Part shown: piece by piece, positions 36,319 through 47,518 of the stretch
How the letters are laid out: every line of letters begins with the position of its first letter
How positions within the stretch are numbered: position 1 is the first letter of the stretch
Source of the DNA: Gonocerus acuteangulatus
Taxonomy: Eukaryota; Arthropoda; Insecta; Hemiptera; Coreidae
Assembly (NCBI GenBank): GCA_946811695.1
Contig: OX328123.1
Coordinates: 40,200,136 to 40,264,135 of the forward strand
DNA length: 64,000 nt
Reading direction: 5' to 3'
The notes under the pieces: model-generated
Database searches by the model: none
What the model was told of the DNA's origin: nothing
What the model saw: only the letters and a program-made list of their open reading frames with translations
Position numbers and translations under genes: made by a program

Positions 36319-36560
36319 GAATCACGCGTCTGTTTATCTGTCTGTCTGTTTGTTCCTTATACAACCGATTTTGACCAAAGTAGGCACAGAGGTAGATCTT
36401 GATATGGGGAGTATCATAGCCTAGGTCAAAAACGTCTACCATCTGTCTGTCTGAATATTTGTTCCTTATACAAATCTATACCGTTTGACTGATTTTGACC
36501 AAACGTGGCACATATGTATATCTTGATAGGTGTAGCATGGCACGCAGGGTAAAGGCTAGT
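36319..36560. repeat. Imperfect direct repeat with TCTG runs
   Basis: Two diverged units contain 'TGTCTGTCTG...TTGTTCCTTATACAA' and 'GATTTTGACCAAA...GGCACA...TATCTTGAT' (about 36336 and 36440). It directly follows the family-B 3' end. Similar text borders many arthropod repeats, but no family is named here. Confidence 0.6.
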
Positions 36561-37011
36561 AATGAATACAAATAAACAGTTGCGTTAGTTATTGAATGGC
36601 TGAATAATGAATTCAAATATTATTCATATTCAGAACGAAATAACAGTTTTATTTATTAGTCATTATTCTTAATGATTTTTATCACTACCCTGTGCTCATA
36701 CTTGCCTGTTCTAGATTTTGTAGTAGTTTTGAAATATTTTAATGGTTCCGTTAATTTAGTTATATCATGTTTTTGTATGATTATTATACATTATTTTTTC
36801 TTTCTTAAGTGAATTATTTGTTCAGATTATGATCTTATGCAATTAATTTCGATCACATAGCAACTTAGGTTGTAGGGTGAAGAAGACGCACAAATGTTAA
36901 TTGACCGATATGTATATAGGTGAAATGTAAGACCATTGTATCTCCGATATTCTATATAATATATATTAGGGTCGTAAAAAATGTATTATTATCATTATTC
37001 TTTTCTTTTAA
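36561..37011. other. Spacer, nothing recognised
   Basis: AT-rich. Confidence 0.35.
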
Positions 37012-37175
37012 GGCGAACGGACTTTTAATTTATTACTCCCGACATCTATGGTGCTGCAGGCAATTTTCTCAACGGTCCCTGAAATGAGAAAAATCTTTGA
37101 TGCAGGTTGGACTGGAACCCCCATCTCCCGCATGAGAAGTCAAGGCGTTAGCCTCTAGAGTACAGAGGCTGTTTA
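37012..37175 (-). mobile_element. tRNA-derived SINE (family alpha)
   Basis: Minus strand: an A-box-like TAGAGGCTAACGCC near 37158, B box GGTTCCAGTCC at 37109-37119, body inverse of CAATTTTCTCAACGGTCCCT, tail inverse of CGACATCTATGG at 37040. Its head matches the 59-bp satellite unit. Confidence 0.8.
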
Positions 37176-37214
37176 GAGAACAGTTGATTATGAAACGTCG
37201 TCATATCTCGTTTT

Positions 37215-37382
37215 GTTTTGTGTTTAACGGCGTATCAACACTTGGGCTATCTATAGGTTGCGGCCCTTTTATGATTCCAACAGCACGTGGTCGATCACCC
37301 ATTCAGGTACTGACCACGCCCGACTTGCTTATCGGTGATCAATGGGAGCCAGTGCATTGTTCGTGGCTATGGCTGTTGGCGT
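37215..37382 (-). mobile_element. 5S-rRNA-derived SINE (SINE3 type)
   Basis: On the minus strand, 37380 down to 37283 reads like 5S rRNA: GCCAACAGCCATAGCCACGA, GCACTGGCTCCCATTGATC, GGGCGTGGTCAGTACCTGAA, TGGGTGATCGACC. These match the 5' end, the central region and the C-box region (GGTTAGTACTTGGATGGGAGACC type) of 5S rRNA in order, about 98 of 120 nt. Beyond it lies a SINE-like tail ending in the inverse of TTTAACGGCGTATCAACAC, resembling alpha tails. It is therefore a SINE whose Pol III promoter comes from 5S rRNA rather than tRNA. Divergence shows it is not a functional 5S gene. Confidence 0.8.
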
Positions 37383-37539
37383 CGTCATGTCTCATAAGCG
37401 TTTCAATATTACGTAATCACTTCAACGTCATCCATATATTGAGGAATGAAAGATGCTTTAAGGATTAGATTTTGAAGGAGTGTGATAATGTAGGGTTTAG
37501 GAGAAGGCTATATGAGATGTTGCTGGAAGAGTGTGGCAC

Positions 37540-37790
37540 AACCTGAGTCGGCTCAGCTCGGATTTCTAGCTCTTCGCTCAGGATTCCGCTGTTCAGACAG
37601 AAGTTTGTTTACGACTTGGCAGCGGGGTCACTAGCAAAGGGCAAAAACCCCTCACTTCCACGAATTGCTGCCCCATGCAGGACCCAGGCTCAGCGAAACT
37701 CCAACCTGCTTTTAGGCTCCTCTTGGGGACTGCTTAACATTGCTGGCACAGCTTTATCCTCTTTTGTACTGCTAATGTATCCAACCAGTT
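37540..37790 (+). other. GC-richer open stretch, unrecognised
   Basis: A frame without ATG runs from VGSARISSSSLRIPLFRQKF to SSFVLLMYPTS-stop, about 80 residues. Composition is distinctly less AT-rich than its surroundings. No family was recognised; it may be a decayed exon or transposon part. Confidence 0.2.
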
Positions 37791-40212
37791 AACCAGTACA
37801 AACCGCAAAATCTTGTTTCAAGATATCACAATCTTATGAATATTTTAAAAAGGTAATAACTTGGAAGAGAACTAAAAATGTCAACGATTTTTTACAAAGA
37901 CGATGTCGTTGTGACGTCAATATCTCACATTATCGATAAATTAGTGGAAAACTCCCACACATTAATCAGTATTTATAAGAATAGATGACAACTTTGTAGG
38001 AACTGCTACTTGTTAGTGTATTTCCATATAAAGCTTATATCTGGTGTGAATTTGAGTTTGCTAAGTGTTATCGAAATTGATAAGCTTTTCAAATATTGCC
38101 TTTTACTTATGGTGATTTTTCGACCGTTTTCACTATATAAAGAAAATATACGAAGTGTCCAGAACTTTCAGCGCCAATTTATATTTGCATTACTTTAATT
38201 TTTGTTCAGTAGGTACTTAAGAATCTCCGACTTTTGAAAATGTGTATATCAAACATATCTGTAAGCTTATTACACAAATCTGTGAGCTTATTTGGGCAAT
38301 CTGTTCTGGTGAGTGGATTCTGCTGCTTCACCAACTTCTCTTTTTGTTGGACAATGTCATTATCTGTCCTTTTTTATCAAAATTGGACCGTTTTTGTATT
38401 CGCGTGAGCAGGTTTCGACAAAGACACTCATAGTTTTTTGTTTATTATGATTCTGGGGTCTCAACGAGTAATTTCGACTTTACATTACCCATAAGAAACG
38501 AAAAACAGTTAATAATGGGTAGGGTATTTTTCGGCGATAAAGTAGTCCATAGAATGAAAGTTTGTTACGAAAAAATTGTATCTCACCTAATTATTATTAC
38601 GCACTTGAAAATGGGTTTAACGAGTTTTCATGTCCTTCAAAGAGGTTATAGATATGAGTACAGTACAGTAACAGCAGCAGAGTACTGTTAAAAAAGAAAT
38701 AAATAAGAAAAAGATGCTTGATAGAATTAGATGATGAGACATTATGTCGTTTTTTGGTTCAATAACCTTCAGCAAACTCAAATCGTATCGGATGAATAAT
38801 GATATGCCACTTAGACTTCATGCTTGATGTATAAAGAAGAAGGAAAAATTTAAAAGAACCCAATTTCCCAAAATAGGTCTTAGGAGTGTTATATCAATAC
38901 TCAGGCCCAAAAACAAACAAAAAATAAAAAATTATTACTCCCAGCACAGCCTAATTTCAGATGATGGTTCTATCTTGGAATTTATTTTGTCAAGTTGTAA
39001 ATAGTAGAAGTTTAGTATCCATTAAATGAAACTACATTTTTTTAATCAAAAAATATTTTTTATTTTGCCCGAAGTATTTTCTTGATGTTTGAACGTTTAT
39101 TAGAACTATGAAGTTATTAAGAACTGATCCGCTGAAAAATTGTCTGATGTATAAACTTCCTATCTGATGAGCTCTTTATCTCTTCACAGCACGGTTGACG
39201 TTTTGAAAATCAAGCGTAAACGATGAAAAAAGTCAAAACAATCATTAGATAATAGAAATATATTATTGTGACCCATCCCGATCTCCGTCTCGGTTGAGTT
39301 GAGTTCAATAGTCTCTTTTAAATAATTTATTTCAGTATGAAACAATTCTTTAAGTTTCAGTTTCTTATTTGTTTATTATAAATTCCCCTTTATATTCGTT
39401 TCTAAAAATGTTTCTGGCGACTTAATGATCCTCTACCCATGGGTCATGGTACATACTTGGGTACTTTTCGATAGACATAAAAAGGAAAGCAGGAAAGAAA
39501 ACGTTCTGCTATTACCATAACTTCCTAGAAAGTTGAGCCCAAGATTTCTTTTGATAGGAACGTTTCGTTGAAGCTAAAGTGCAGTGGGGACGGTTAAGCA
39601 GGTGCAGCTGCATCATGGGGTGCAGTCTGGGCTTAAAAAACTTTAGTCCGGAGGGGGAGCTTCTTAAAAATCTCCTTGAGGGGTCCCCCATAGAATCCTA
39701 CAGCTTTCTCAGGCCCTATTCAACATTCCCCTCTCCTTATCCAGAGCTCGCTATGCTCCTGCTACTATTTTACCACTGACGTGTCGGCAATTCCATATTA
39801 TTAATATGCCGGGCTTGGATGTGCAACAGTCCTGCATTGTCTGCTACGGGCCCTGGCCAAAGGAGGGAACCGGAGCAGGTTCGCGGCGAAAAGTAACTGG
39901 TAATCTTATTGTTGGTTTTGATTTGCTTTGTAGTAAGTGTGTCATGCGATGAGTGATTCATCTGAATGAGAATCGAGGATTTTTATCAAAAACGTGTTTC
40001 TCTACTCCCTGTCCACGCATGAAATCATCATTAGACGATAACGATTAATTTTAATTAATGATCTAGGAGTGGGAACTATTTTTCGAAATACCTGAGAGTT
40101 AGAGAACCTGTTAGAAAATCATAACTTCTAATAAATTATGTTTTATTATATTATTTTCTCTTTCCTGACTTCATTTATGTGATTTACCCCTGACCAAACT
40201 AAAAATTTATAG

Positions 40213-40216
<4 letters not shown>
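37791..40216. other. Intergenic, no recognised gene
   Basis: Mostly AT-rich. The stretch 39579-39880 is GC-richer (GGTGCAGCTGCATCATGGGG, CCGGAGGGGGAGC) and may be a DNA-transposon remnant, but no ends were found. Confidence 0.35.

Positions 40217-40283
<67 letters not shown>
40217..40283. repeat. (AT)n microsatellite
   Basis: About 33 AT units. Confidence 0.95.
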
Positions 40284-40285
<2 letters not shown>

Positions 40286-40384
40286 ATTTAAAGAAGAATA
40301 AAGGAATAAGTCATGTTTTAACACATGGAGTGCTAATAAGAGTCGATTTAACCCTTGATTGTCTTGGCGGGGATACATCAACCC

Positions 40385-40915
40385 CGTAGTATAAGATTTC
40401 TGTATTTATCCCTGCCGCGAGTTAAGGGCTTAGGGACTATGCCCTTCCTTGAGACTCGGGCCTAACACCCGTTCCCTTTCACGAGTGAGTGAGTTGGGCA
40501 GAGAGACTAGAGACTCCATGCTCATGTCCGGGGTCCGGGTGGGGTCTTCGAGACTCATGCTTTGGGCTTAGGGACTCCTGCCTTTCCTGAATAACGGGCT
40601 TAGGAACTCATGAGCTTACCCATATTAAAGGCTTAGAGACTCGTGCTAATCCCCGAGTTAGGGGCTTCTTGACTAATGCCCATCCCGATGAGGAGCTTAA
40701 GGGTCCACATTCCTCCCCAAATAAAGGGCTTAGGGCTCATGTTCCTCCGCGAGTGAGGGGCTTCCAGACTAATGCCTATCCCGATGAGGAGCTTAGGGAT
40801 CCACATTCCTCGCCCGATGAAGGTCTTAGGGACTCATGTTCTTCCTAGAGTTAGGGGCTTCCAGACTCATGACCTTCGCGACGAGGAGCTAATGGTCTCA
40901 TAGTCGTAGGAGGTG
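40385..40915. repeat. Degenerate compound minisatellite
   Basis: Repeated variants of 'GGGCTTAGGGACTCATGCC..TCCC.GAG', spaced about 30-50 bp. A larger unit of about 95-100 bp is visible in 40655-40850: GACTAATGCCCATCCCGATG, then CCACATTCCTC, then CTCATGTTC, repeated as GACTAATGCCTATCCCGATG and so on. It is GC-richer than both flanks and more diverged than the other arrays. Confidence 0.75.
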
Positions 40916-41860
40916 TATTAGTGTCAAAATTACTTAGATGTTTTTACTAGTCACCCAGGTACTGATATTTTGGACTAGCGGCAGTGTCTAAAATCATAGT
41001 AAACATAATTAGGTATCTGATTCTTTCATGAATTTTGTCTTATTTTTTTGTTGTTGTTTTTTTTTTGGGGGGGGGTGAAGAAAACAAAGTTTTTGCAAAA
41101 AAAGTGTGTTGAAAATTTCAAAAAGGATATTATTTATGGCCATCTTTAAAATTGAATTTTAAAGTAATTACCAAACCTCCAGTAAGGTTTTCTTTAAAAT
41201 TGTATACAAATATTTTGAATTTTTATATCTAAAAATCATTTCGTATTCTAAGAATTTGAAGAAAGAATTTATCATATGCAGATAAGAATGTCAAATAAAT
41301 GTACTAAAATCACGTAATTCATTCTTACAATTGAGAAGGACGCTGTTCAAAACAATGAGCTAGGGAAATATTGTAATTTAATATTAATTAAAAAAATTTC
41401 AATTCGTGAGAATTTCGTTCCACGATTCTTCTACATAGTAACCAGCTTCTAAGGCTATTTGAGGTGGTTACACTGAATAATTACTATAATTACTATAATA
41501 GCTTACTTACTAAAATACTGGAGTTTTTGTACAATAATACACTATTCAAACAGTGATAGGTAATTTGTAGTATGCAAATGTATTGAAAGGTTAGTGGAAG
41601 CAACAGATTTCAGGACGGCGTGTCCTGCGTGAAGAATAGTTGGTGCGTAAAATATGAGTGATAAGCAATGTTCATAAAACAAGGTGGTAATATTTTTCTT
41701 TGAATATTTGCACATTTAAGTAAAAAGCTCGTTTTGCTATTCAGGAAATTTGATTACCTGATGAATTGAAATTTTCAAAAAAACCATAATCAGATGTGGC
41801 AGAAGAACAAAATCAAGCAAAAACACTCAATTTTTACACTACTCCTTTATTATGCTTTAC
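40916..41860. other. Intergenic, nothing recognised
   Basis: Includes a T10-G9 tract at 41057-41075. Confidence 0.4.
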
Positions 41861-41863
41861 ATG

Positions 41864-41891
41864 TTTCGCATTCTTATGACGCCTCTTCAGG
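41864..41891 (-). other. Hammerhead-ribozyme-like core
   Basis: Minus strand: CTGAAGA (CUGANGA), a segment whose GCGT and ATGC can pair as stem II around an 8-base loop, then GAAAC. ATG/CAT 5 bases apart just after could be a short stem III. This is the usual motif set of Penelope-like and retrozyme hammerheads; self-cleavage is untested. Confidence 0.4.
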
Positions 41892-43924
41892 AGATCTTAA
41901 AGTAATATATAATTACAGCCGACACCGCCGAGAATCTTCCACAGCAACGCCCACGTCTTGACTGATAAGATCAATCATGTCCACTGCCCATCAGCTGTAT
42001 AAAATCGATAGTTTTAGGGTAAATGTCGATTTTCCAAAAGAATTCTTTGTCATTTTATAAATTAATTCACTTTAAGTCGCATTTTTTATTAAATTGAAAA
42101 ATATTTTATAGGTATTTTATTTCTGTTTCTTTATTAACTCCCTTTTCCCTGTTTTTAATAGTGTGTACATTTTCTTTTATTTTTCGGTTGATGGCTTTTT
42201 TTTTCTTTATCTCATATTTTAAATGTGTCAAAATTAAAATTGTGGCTATTTCGTATAACATGATCCACCAACGCAGTTTTGTTGTCCGTTTCCTCAAGGT
42301 TTTTGGCATGTTGCTTAATTCTAAGAAAACAACAGGCGTAGAAGTTGTTTGTTTTTGAACTTCTGTTAGTTCTAAAGGAATGCGACATTACGAACATAAT
42401 AACAATCACTAAAAACGAATAAAAAACCAATTTATCTAATTATATGGATAAGTACAATTTACTGCAGAACATGTTTATAAATCCGCAATGAAAGGGAATT
42501 CGCCTACATTTTCACAATCATATAGGAAGTTGTATGTTTCTCTGAAAAGAATGACAACCTAAAAAACATATAAGATCAATCGAAGAACAGAGACAAATTA
42601 AAATTATATCTGTCCATTATTTTACTAAATTGACTTAATAACATGTTCTTAATGTAAATTTCCCGATCCATATAATGGTGTAGGGCACTATGTCTTGTTC
42701 GCATAGATAAACGAAGAAGTCAAAAATAAAATCATGTCTGTTTTCATTAATAGTAAAAGACACCATATATATGGAGGACTTGGTTTTGTTTGACTATGAA
42801 GAATACTTTCAATTACCTATCAATGCGAATAACAATGCGAAAAAATGCTCTTTAAACTGTTTCTATAAGTAATGAAGAAACAAGATTTAATAGTTCAAAT
42901 TTATAGAGAATTTACTCTCCCGAACAATTACTAATAAATGATATGGTGTCCTTTACCTCTGGGGTACAGATATAATTTTAATTTGTCTCTGTTTTTATTA
43001 TATAGGTACGTAATTAAAACCAAATAAAAAAAACTAACAACTGGAGAAATTTGTAATTGTAAGGAACATACTGCCCAGCGAAGAAACCTTAAGCAGACAA
43101 TTATAAAAGTATGTATATTTACTTCATAAGAAACATCTATAAAACTAACCTTCACCCTTCTACGTTAATACGTAATAGTAATTAAATAAAATAAAATTTT
43201 AAATATTGACTAAAATAGTATTTTTTAAAGTACTAATCTGTTTAAAAGGGGAAGGTAATACACCTCTTTTACAACCAATATCTTTATTGGAGTTATGATA
43301 TTGGAGCTGAAAAGTTTTAGCACCTAACGAATAGTTTTTACAACCTTAGCTAGTTTTAGTGCTCCGGGCTCGAGTTGCTGAAATTACTCACCAACAGATA
43401 ACTGGCGAGTTGTAAAATAACAATTCTTTTCGAGGCTGTAAACAATGTAAGGATATTCTCTCCCCCAGTCATCGCTATCTCGGACCACCCTTTTACCCCG
43501 GGCCCAGCTCCTGAATTCACTAAGTCACTTAGCTTGTTATAGTGCCGTCGTAAAACTAGTTTATCGCTATATGAGAACTTGGTTTCTAAGAATGAGGAGG
43601 GGGGAGGGAAGAATGAAATTAACTTATTCTTTATGGCTCTCCTTTTAGTTTTAAACGAAAGGAATGGCTCTGTTCGGTTATTGTGGTTGGATACTTTTGA
43701 GTAGGGGGGAAATCTAGACGAAGAATCAAGATTAGTTTTACTTTGGGGAATTCTGCATAATACAGTTTCTTTACCTGAAGAGAATTTAGAAGAAAAGAAA
43801 AATCTAACAGTGAATTTACAGAATGTCCATTATAATTAACTCAGAATTTTAGGATGGGTTATCTATAGGTTATACCCTTTTCTAGACAGGATGGGCTGAT
43901 GCCTTTATCTTTTTCAAAAGAAAA
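41892..43924. other. Intergenic with one long-range inverted repeat
   Basis: AACAGAGACAAATTAAAATT at 42586 (28 bp, to 42613) is exactly inverted at 42966-42993. AAAAGACACCATAT (42757) also faces ATATGGTGTCCTTT (42938). No gene was recognised. Confidence 0.6.
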
Positions 43925-44020
43925 GCCACCACCCCAAGTGGGAATCGAACCCACGACCCTTTGGCACGGAGTGTTAAGTGCTGACGCCTCAACGCTCACC
44001 GCCGCTCAACGTTACGCGGC
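43925..44020 (-). mobile_element. tRNA-like segment (SINE or tRNA pseudogene)
   Basis: The minus strand contains GTGGGTTCGATTCCCAC: a perfect T-arm with B box at 43941-43951. Upstream, GGTGAGCGTTGAGGCGTCAG could be an A-box/D-arm relic. The 3' TTGGGGT does not pair with any 5' acceptor strand seen, so it cannot be a functional tRNA. It differs from families alpha and beta. Confidence 0.55.
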
Positions 44021-44339
44021 ACGTGAAAGTATGTGACGATTACTGAGCTTTTCAGAAATTAGGAACAAAATTATTAAAAATATAGAAACGTTTCCTTTGC
44101 TAAAGTTTGGAGATACGAAATGTCACAGTACGTTCGAAGTTAGCCTTGAACAAGGTAGAGCTCCTCCTTGCCTGGAATAATAAGAGGTAATGAGAACAGA
44201 AGGTGTGAAATCCAAAGCTGATATACTAGCGTCTGATCATAGTGAAGAATTAACTCAGGAAAGGAAAACCAGATAATTTGCCGAGGTTAGTCTTCAGACA
44301 TCTTCAAGAAAACCTGCGTACCGGGAGCGAAACAGTTAT

Positions 44340-44880
44340 TTTTTCATCGAAGAAGTTAAAATTTAACTGTTAAAAAAACTTTCAGTTTATAATTTAAAAA
44401 ATAACAGTTAAAAAAACTTTTATTAAAAGTTTTAAGAGTAAAAGTTATTTAGGCACTTCTAAAAGTAGGTACATGAAAATAAATTTTAAAGTAATACTGT
44501 TATTTTTTTTTCAATATGAAATAAAAGTTTTAAGTATTTTAATCAAGAATTTTAGAGTTGAATAAGATACAAATAAGTGAAATCTTCTTTGTTTAAAAAT
44601 GTCTTTTTGTTGTTAATATATTTGTTGATACAAAACAAAAACTAAACATTTGTACCTTTAATTTATTCCTTTAAACTTTTTCCCATTAAGTTAAATTTTA
44701 ATAACAATTACTTTAAAACTTTTATTTTTTGAGTTGAAAATAACAGTAAAAAGCATTTTTTTTAAAAAAAGTTAAACCCAAAAAGTTATTTTATAACTTT
44801 TACTTTTCAAAATTAAAATAAAAGTAAAAGTTTAATAAATACTTTTTTAAAAATAAAAGTTAACAATTATCATGTTTAAG
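44340..44880. repeat. AT-rich block dense in TAAAAGTT/AACTTTTA
   Basis: About 540 bases in which AAAAGTT, AACTTTT and close variants occur every 15-30 bases on both strands. It is not a strict tandem repeat. Confidence 0.6.
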
Positions 44881-45760
44881 TTTTTCGCAGGAATTTTCTG
44901 AGGTTTAAATTAATCGGGGGGATATTATTGTTATTACATAGCAAGAATATGGGGGTATTTTTATTGAAATTTAATGCAATGTAATGTGTTTTTTCATCTA
45001 GTTTTATGAGGATGACCCTGAGGCTGAAACGTTAAAAATGTAAAAATGAAAAGTAATAAGGAAATAAATAAAGATGGTTGAGGTGAAGATCGTAGGCAAT
45101 TAAGAGTGTTAACAATTATTTTCGAGCCCTACCTGCGTAACACAAGGAAAAAACAGTAAAGCTAAGAAAAAGTAGATGGTTTGTCTATTTGTGGACGATA
45201 TCATTCATGTAAAAATAATTTTTTCAATATCATCTTCAGATTTTAAGTTTAATATAGGGACTAAAGTGTCAATGACATCGGTTAGAATATTTAAAGAGAC
45301 GTGTGTTAAAAATGTCTAAAATTTTCCATGCCAGTGTGACTCTGAATATGATTGTAAACAAACAATGAATTTAAACCAATATATATTTTAATACGAATGT
45401 GTATTATTATGATGTTTAATTTCTTTGTTTGTTTACAATCATATTCAAAAATTCACCTTTTCGTGCGCCGCGAGTCACACAAAAACGACCGATTTAGGCT
45501 TCAACTTATTTCGTTTAGACTCCCTCTATGTCCTACTAACTCAATGGTTAAATTCTTTTTTTTTTTCTTCTTTTTTTTTTAAGTTTATTTGTTGTCGTAT
45601 TTCATACTACTAGTTTTTATTTTGCTGGAAATTGTGAGCTTTTATATTTTTTTATTTATTTTTTTTTTTATTTTTTTTTTATTATTTTTTTTTTAATTAG
45701 GGCAAATTTTCATCGTTGCGCAGCTTTTTAAATAAATAAAGAAATAACATACATTTTTTA
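44881..45760. other. Intergenic, no recognised gene
   Basis: Contains a weaker hammerhead-like string (TGAGGA...GAAAC, 45006-45030) and T-rich tracts at 45556-45700. Confidence 0.35.
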
Positions 45761-45811
45761 CTTTGGTGATCAACGGGAACCGGTGCATTCGATGTGGCTA
45801 TGGCCGTTGGC
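45761..45811 (-). repeat. 5S rRNA 5'-end fragment (about 51 nt)
   Basis: The minus strand reads GCCAACGGCCATAGCCACAT, CGAATGCACCGGTTCCCGTT, GATCACC: the first 50 or so bases of an animal 5S rRNA. It matches the head of the 5S-SINE at 37335-37380. The rest of the 5S sequence and any SINE body are absent. Confidence 0.75.
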
Positions 45812-46240
45812 AAAATAGAGTAAATGTTGCCGTTATTGTGTACAATTCCCATTTTGCTATAAAAGGCAATTTTATTGATTGTACTAGAGTCTGCTGTTAA
45901 AATGAAAATAGTAGTTAACCAACCCGCATGGGAATTCCGAAGAGCAGGTGTGCCTTCTTCTCAGAAGACAGTCTTAGCAAAGATACGACAACATACCAAG
46001 TACAAGATCATTCAATTCTTTTCAACTTTTCCTAACCTAATATTATATAATAGGTAAGTAAAATTTACATGAAACTTTGCCCTCCAGAATTTGTAATGAT
46101 TATATATTAATTGTTATAAATCTGTTACTAATGAAATAACGGCAAGTTGAAGTGGATTCGGCGAGTAGTTGCAACTGTAGGATGAATATAATGAGAACAA
46201 TTAATTTAATTTCTCTCATCTTAGTAATTTCAAGTTTTGG

Positions 46241-46405
46241 GAGCTTTGTCCCTCTATAGGGAGAGTTGACCTCATCACGTAAACCGGAAATACCGTCAAA
46301 AAAGTTCTCGTTTCAGAACCCTTAGACCACGAAAATAACGGGAGTTCAAATTTGTCTGTTCGCTCTCTAGCTGGCTGCAAAATTGATCTATAATAATAAA
46401 ATTTG

Positions 46406-46454
<49 letters not shown>

Positions 46455-46930
46455 ACGTTTGGAATTAAGGAAGTTTTAAAAATAAATATTTTATTAACAG
46501 AACTGAGAATTTTTGAGATGTTCATATATTTCATCAAATCTTCAAAACGGTTAAGATCTTGGTAAGTGGACATTATCCATTCAAAAGCTTACTAAATTTT
46601 CCACAAAAACGATTCTTAAAATATTTTCGGTGACACGATCTCTGGAGGATAAATAAGTGCTTAAATCCTGGAAAGTGTTGGTTGTTTTACGATTGTTTTC
46701 CTCGGTGTTTTTATTGTTTGATGTTTTTATAATTTTATTTTAGCAGTAAAATAAATTTTCTAAGAAAGTGAGATGTTAAAATGAGTCCGAATATTTGGTC
46801 GTTTGTAATAGAGGACTAGTGGAAGAGGCCGGGTGAGTAATATTTGCAATTGTAAGTGCACTTATTTCAAGCAGTAAAAATTACACCATGGAAACGCGCT
46901 AAGATGACGGCGTTCCTGCGAGTCGGACTT
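46241..46930 (-). mobile_element. Family A HINE-like element, copy 3
   Basis: The minus strand starts at 46930 with AAGTCCGACTCGCAGGAACG and CTTAGCGCGTTTCC, continues through GCACTTATTTATCCTCCAGA and the CAAATTTGAACTCCCGTTAT-type block, and ends in a weakened hairpin CTCCCTATAGAGGG near 46255. The expected AT core is replaced by a 41-base A-run (46408-46448) next to the GAGCGAACAGACAAATTT block. Confidence 0.65.
46408..46448. repeat. Poly-A tract (41 A)
   Basis: Lies inside family A copy 3, near where copies 1 and 2 hold (AT)n. Confidence 0.9.
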
Positions 46931-47460
46931 TCTTCTTATCGATCTACAAATATATTTAGTAGCTCTTTATATCAAAATAACAATTTTTATAGCTGACAAA
47001 ACAAAAACTATCTATTGCTCTATTTTATGTTAGATGGTAGATTTTGAAGTCATAAAATGGTCAAAACACAATCTTAGTTTAATTTTAATTTGGTAATAAA
47101 GTAAGTGTATTCTGTGGTAAATTTGTTGAGTGTATTTTGTGAAAAGATATTGATGAATGCAATTCACTGTAAAATGGTGGACTAGAGATAAAACTAGCCC
47201 CTATATTAACCTCAGAGGATAAAACGACATGGAATAGTTTCTAATCCTGATGAATGAAATGCAGTAAACAATGCTGTTTCGTATCCGGTTAATATCATCC
47301 GGAGAATCAAGGAACAAACAATCATGTCAAGTTTATTAGTTGGCTTGACTATAAACTCCTCATGGCTGTCTGGTTCTGAGTGATCAGCAAGAAACACTTG
47401 CTTGTGGTATTTTCTTGAAACAATAAAGTCTGGACAACAACCCACACTGAAGGCTTATAT

Positions 47461-47461
<1 letters not shown>

Positions 47462-47516
<55 letters not shown>
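47462..47516. repeat. Poly-T tract (55 T)
   Basis: The longest T-run in the window. No retroelement body was recognised to its right. Confidence 0.9.

Positions 47517-47518
<2 letters not shown>

Noticed and set aside
37184..37468. 94-residue plus-strand frame
   Set aside because: It overlaps the antisense of the 5S-derived SINE and has no independent support.
43925..44020. Functional tRNA gene
   Set aside because: Only the T-arm pairs properly; no acceptor stem can be formed with the sequence seen.
46383..46573. Paired frames rich in K or F
   Set aside because: Created by the 41-base A-run inside family A copy 3.
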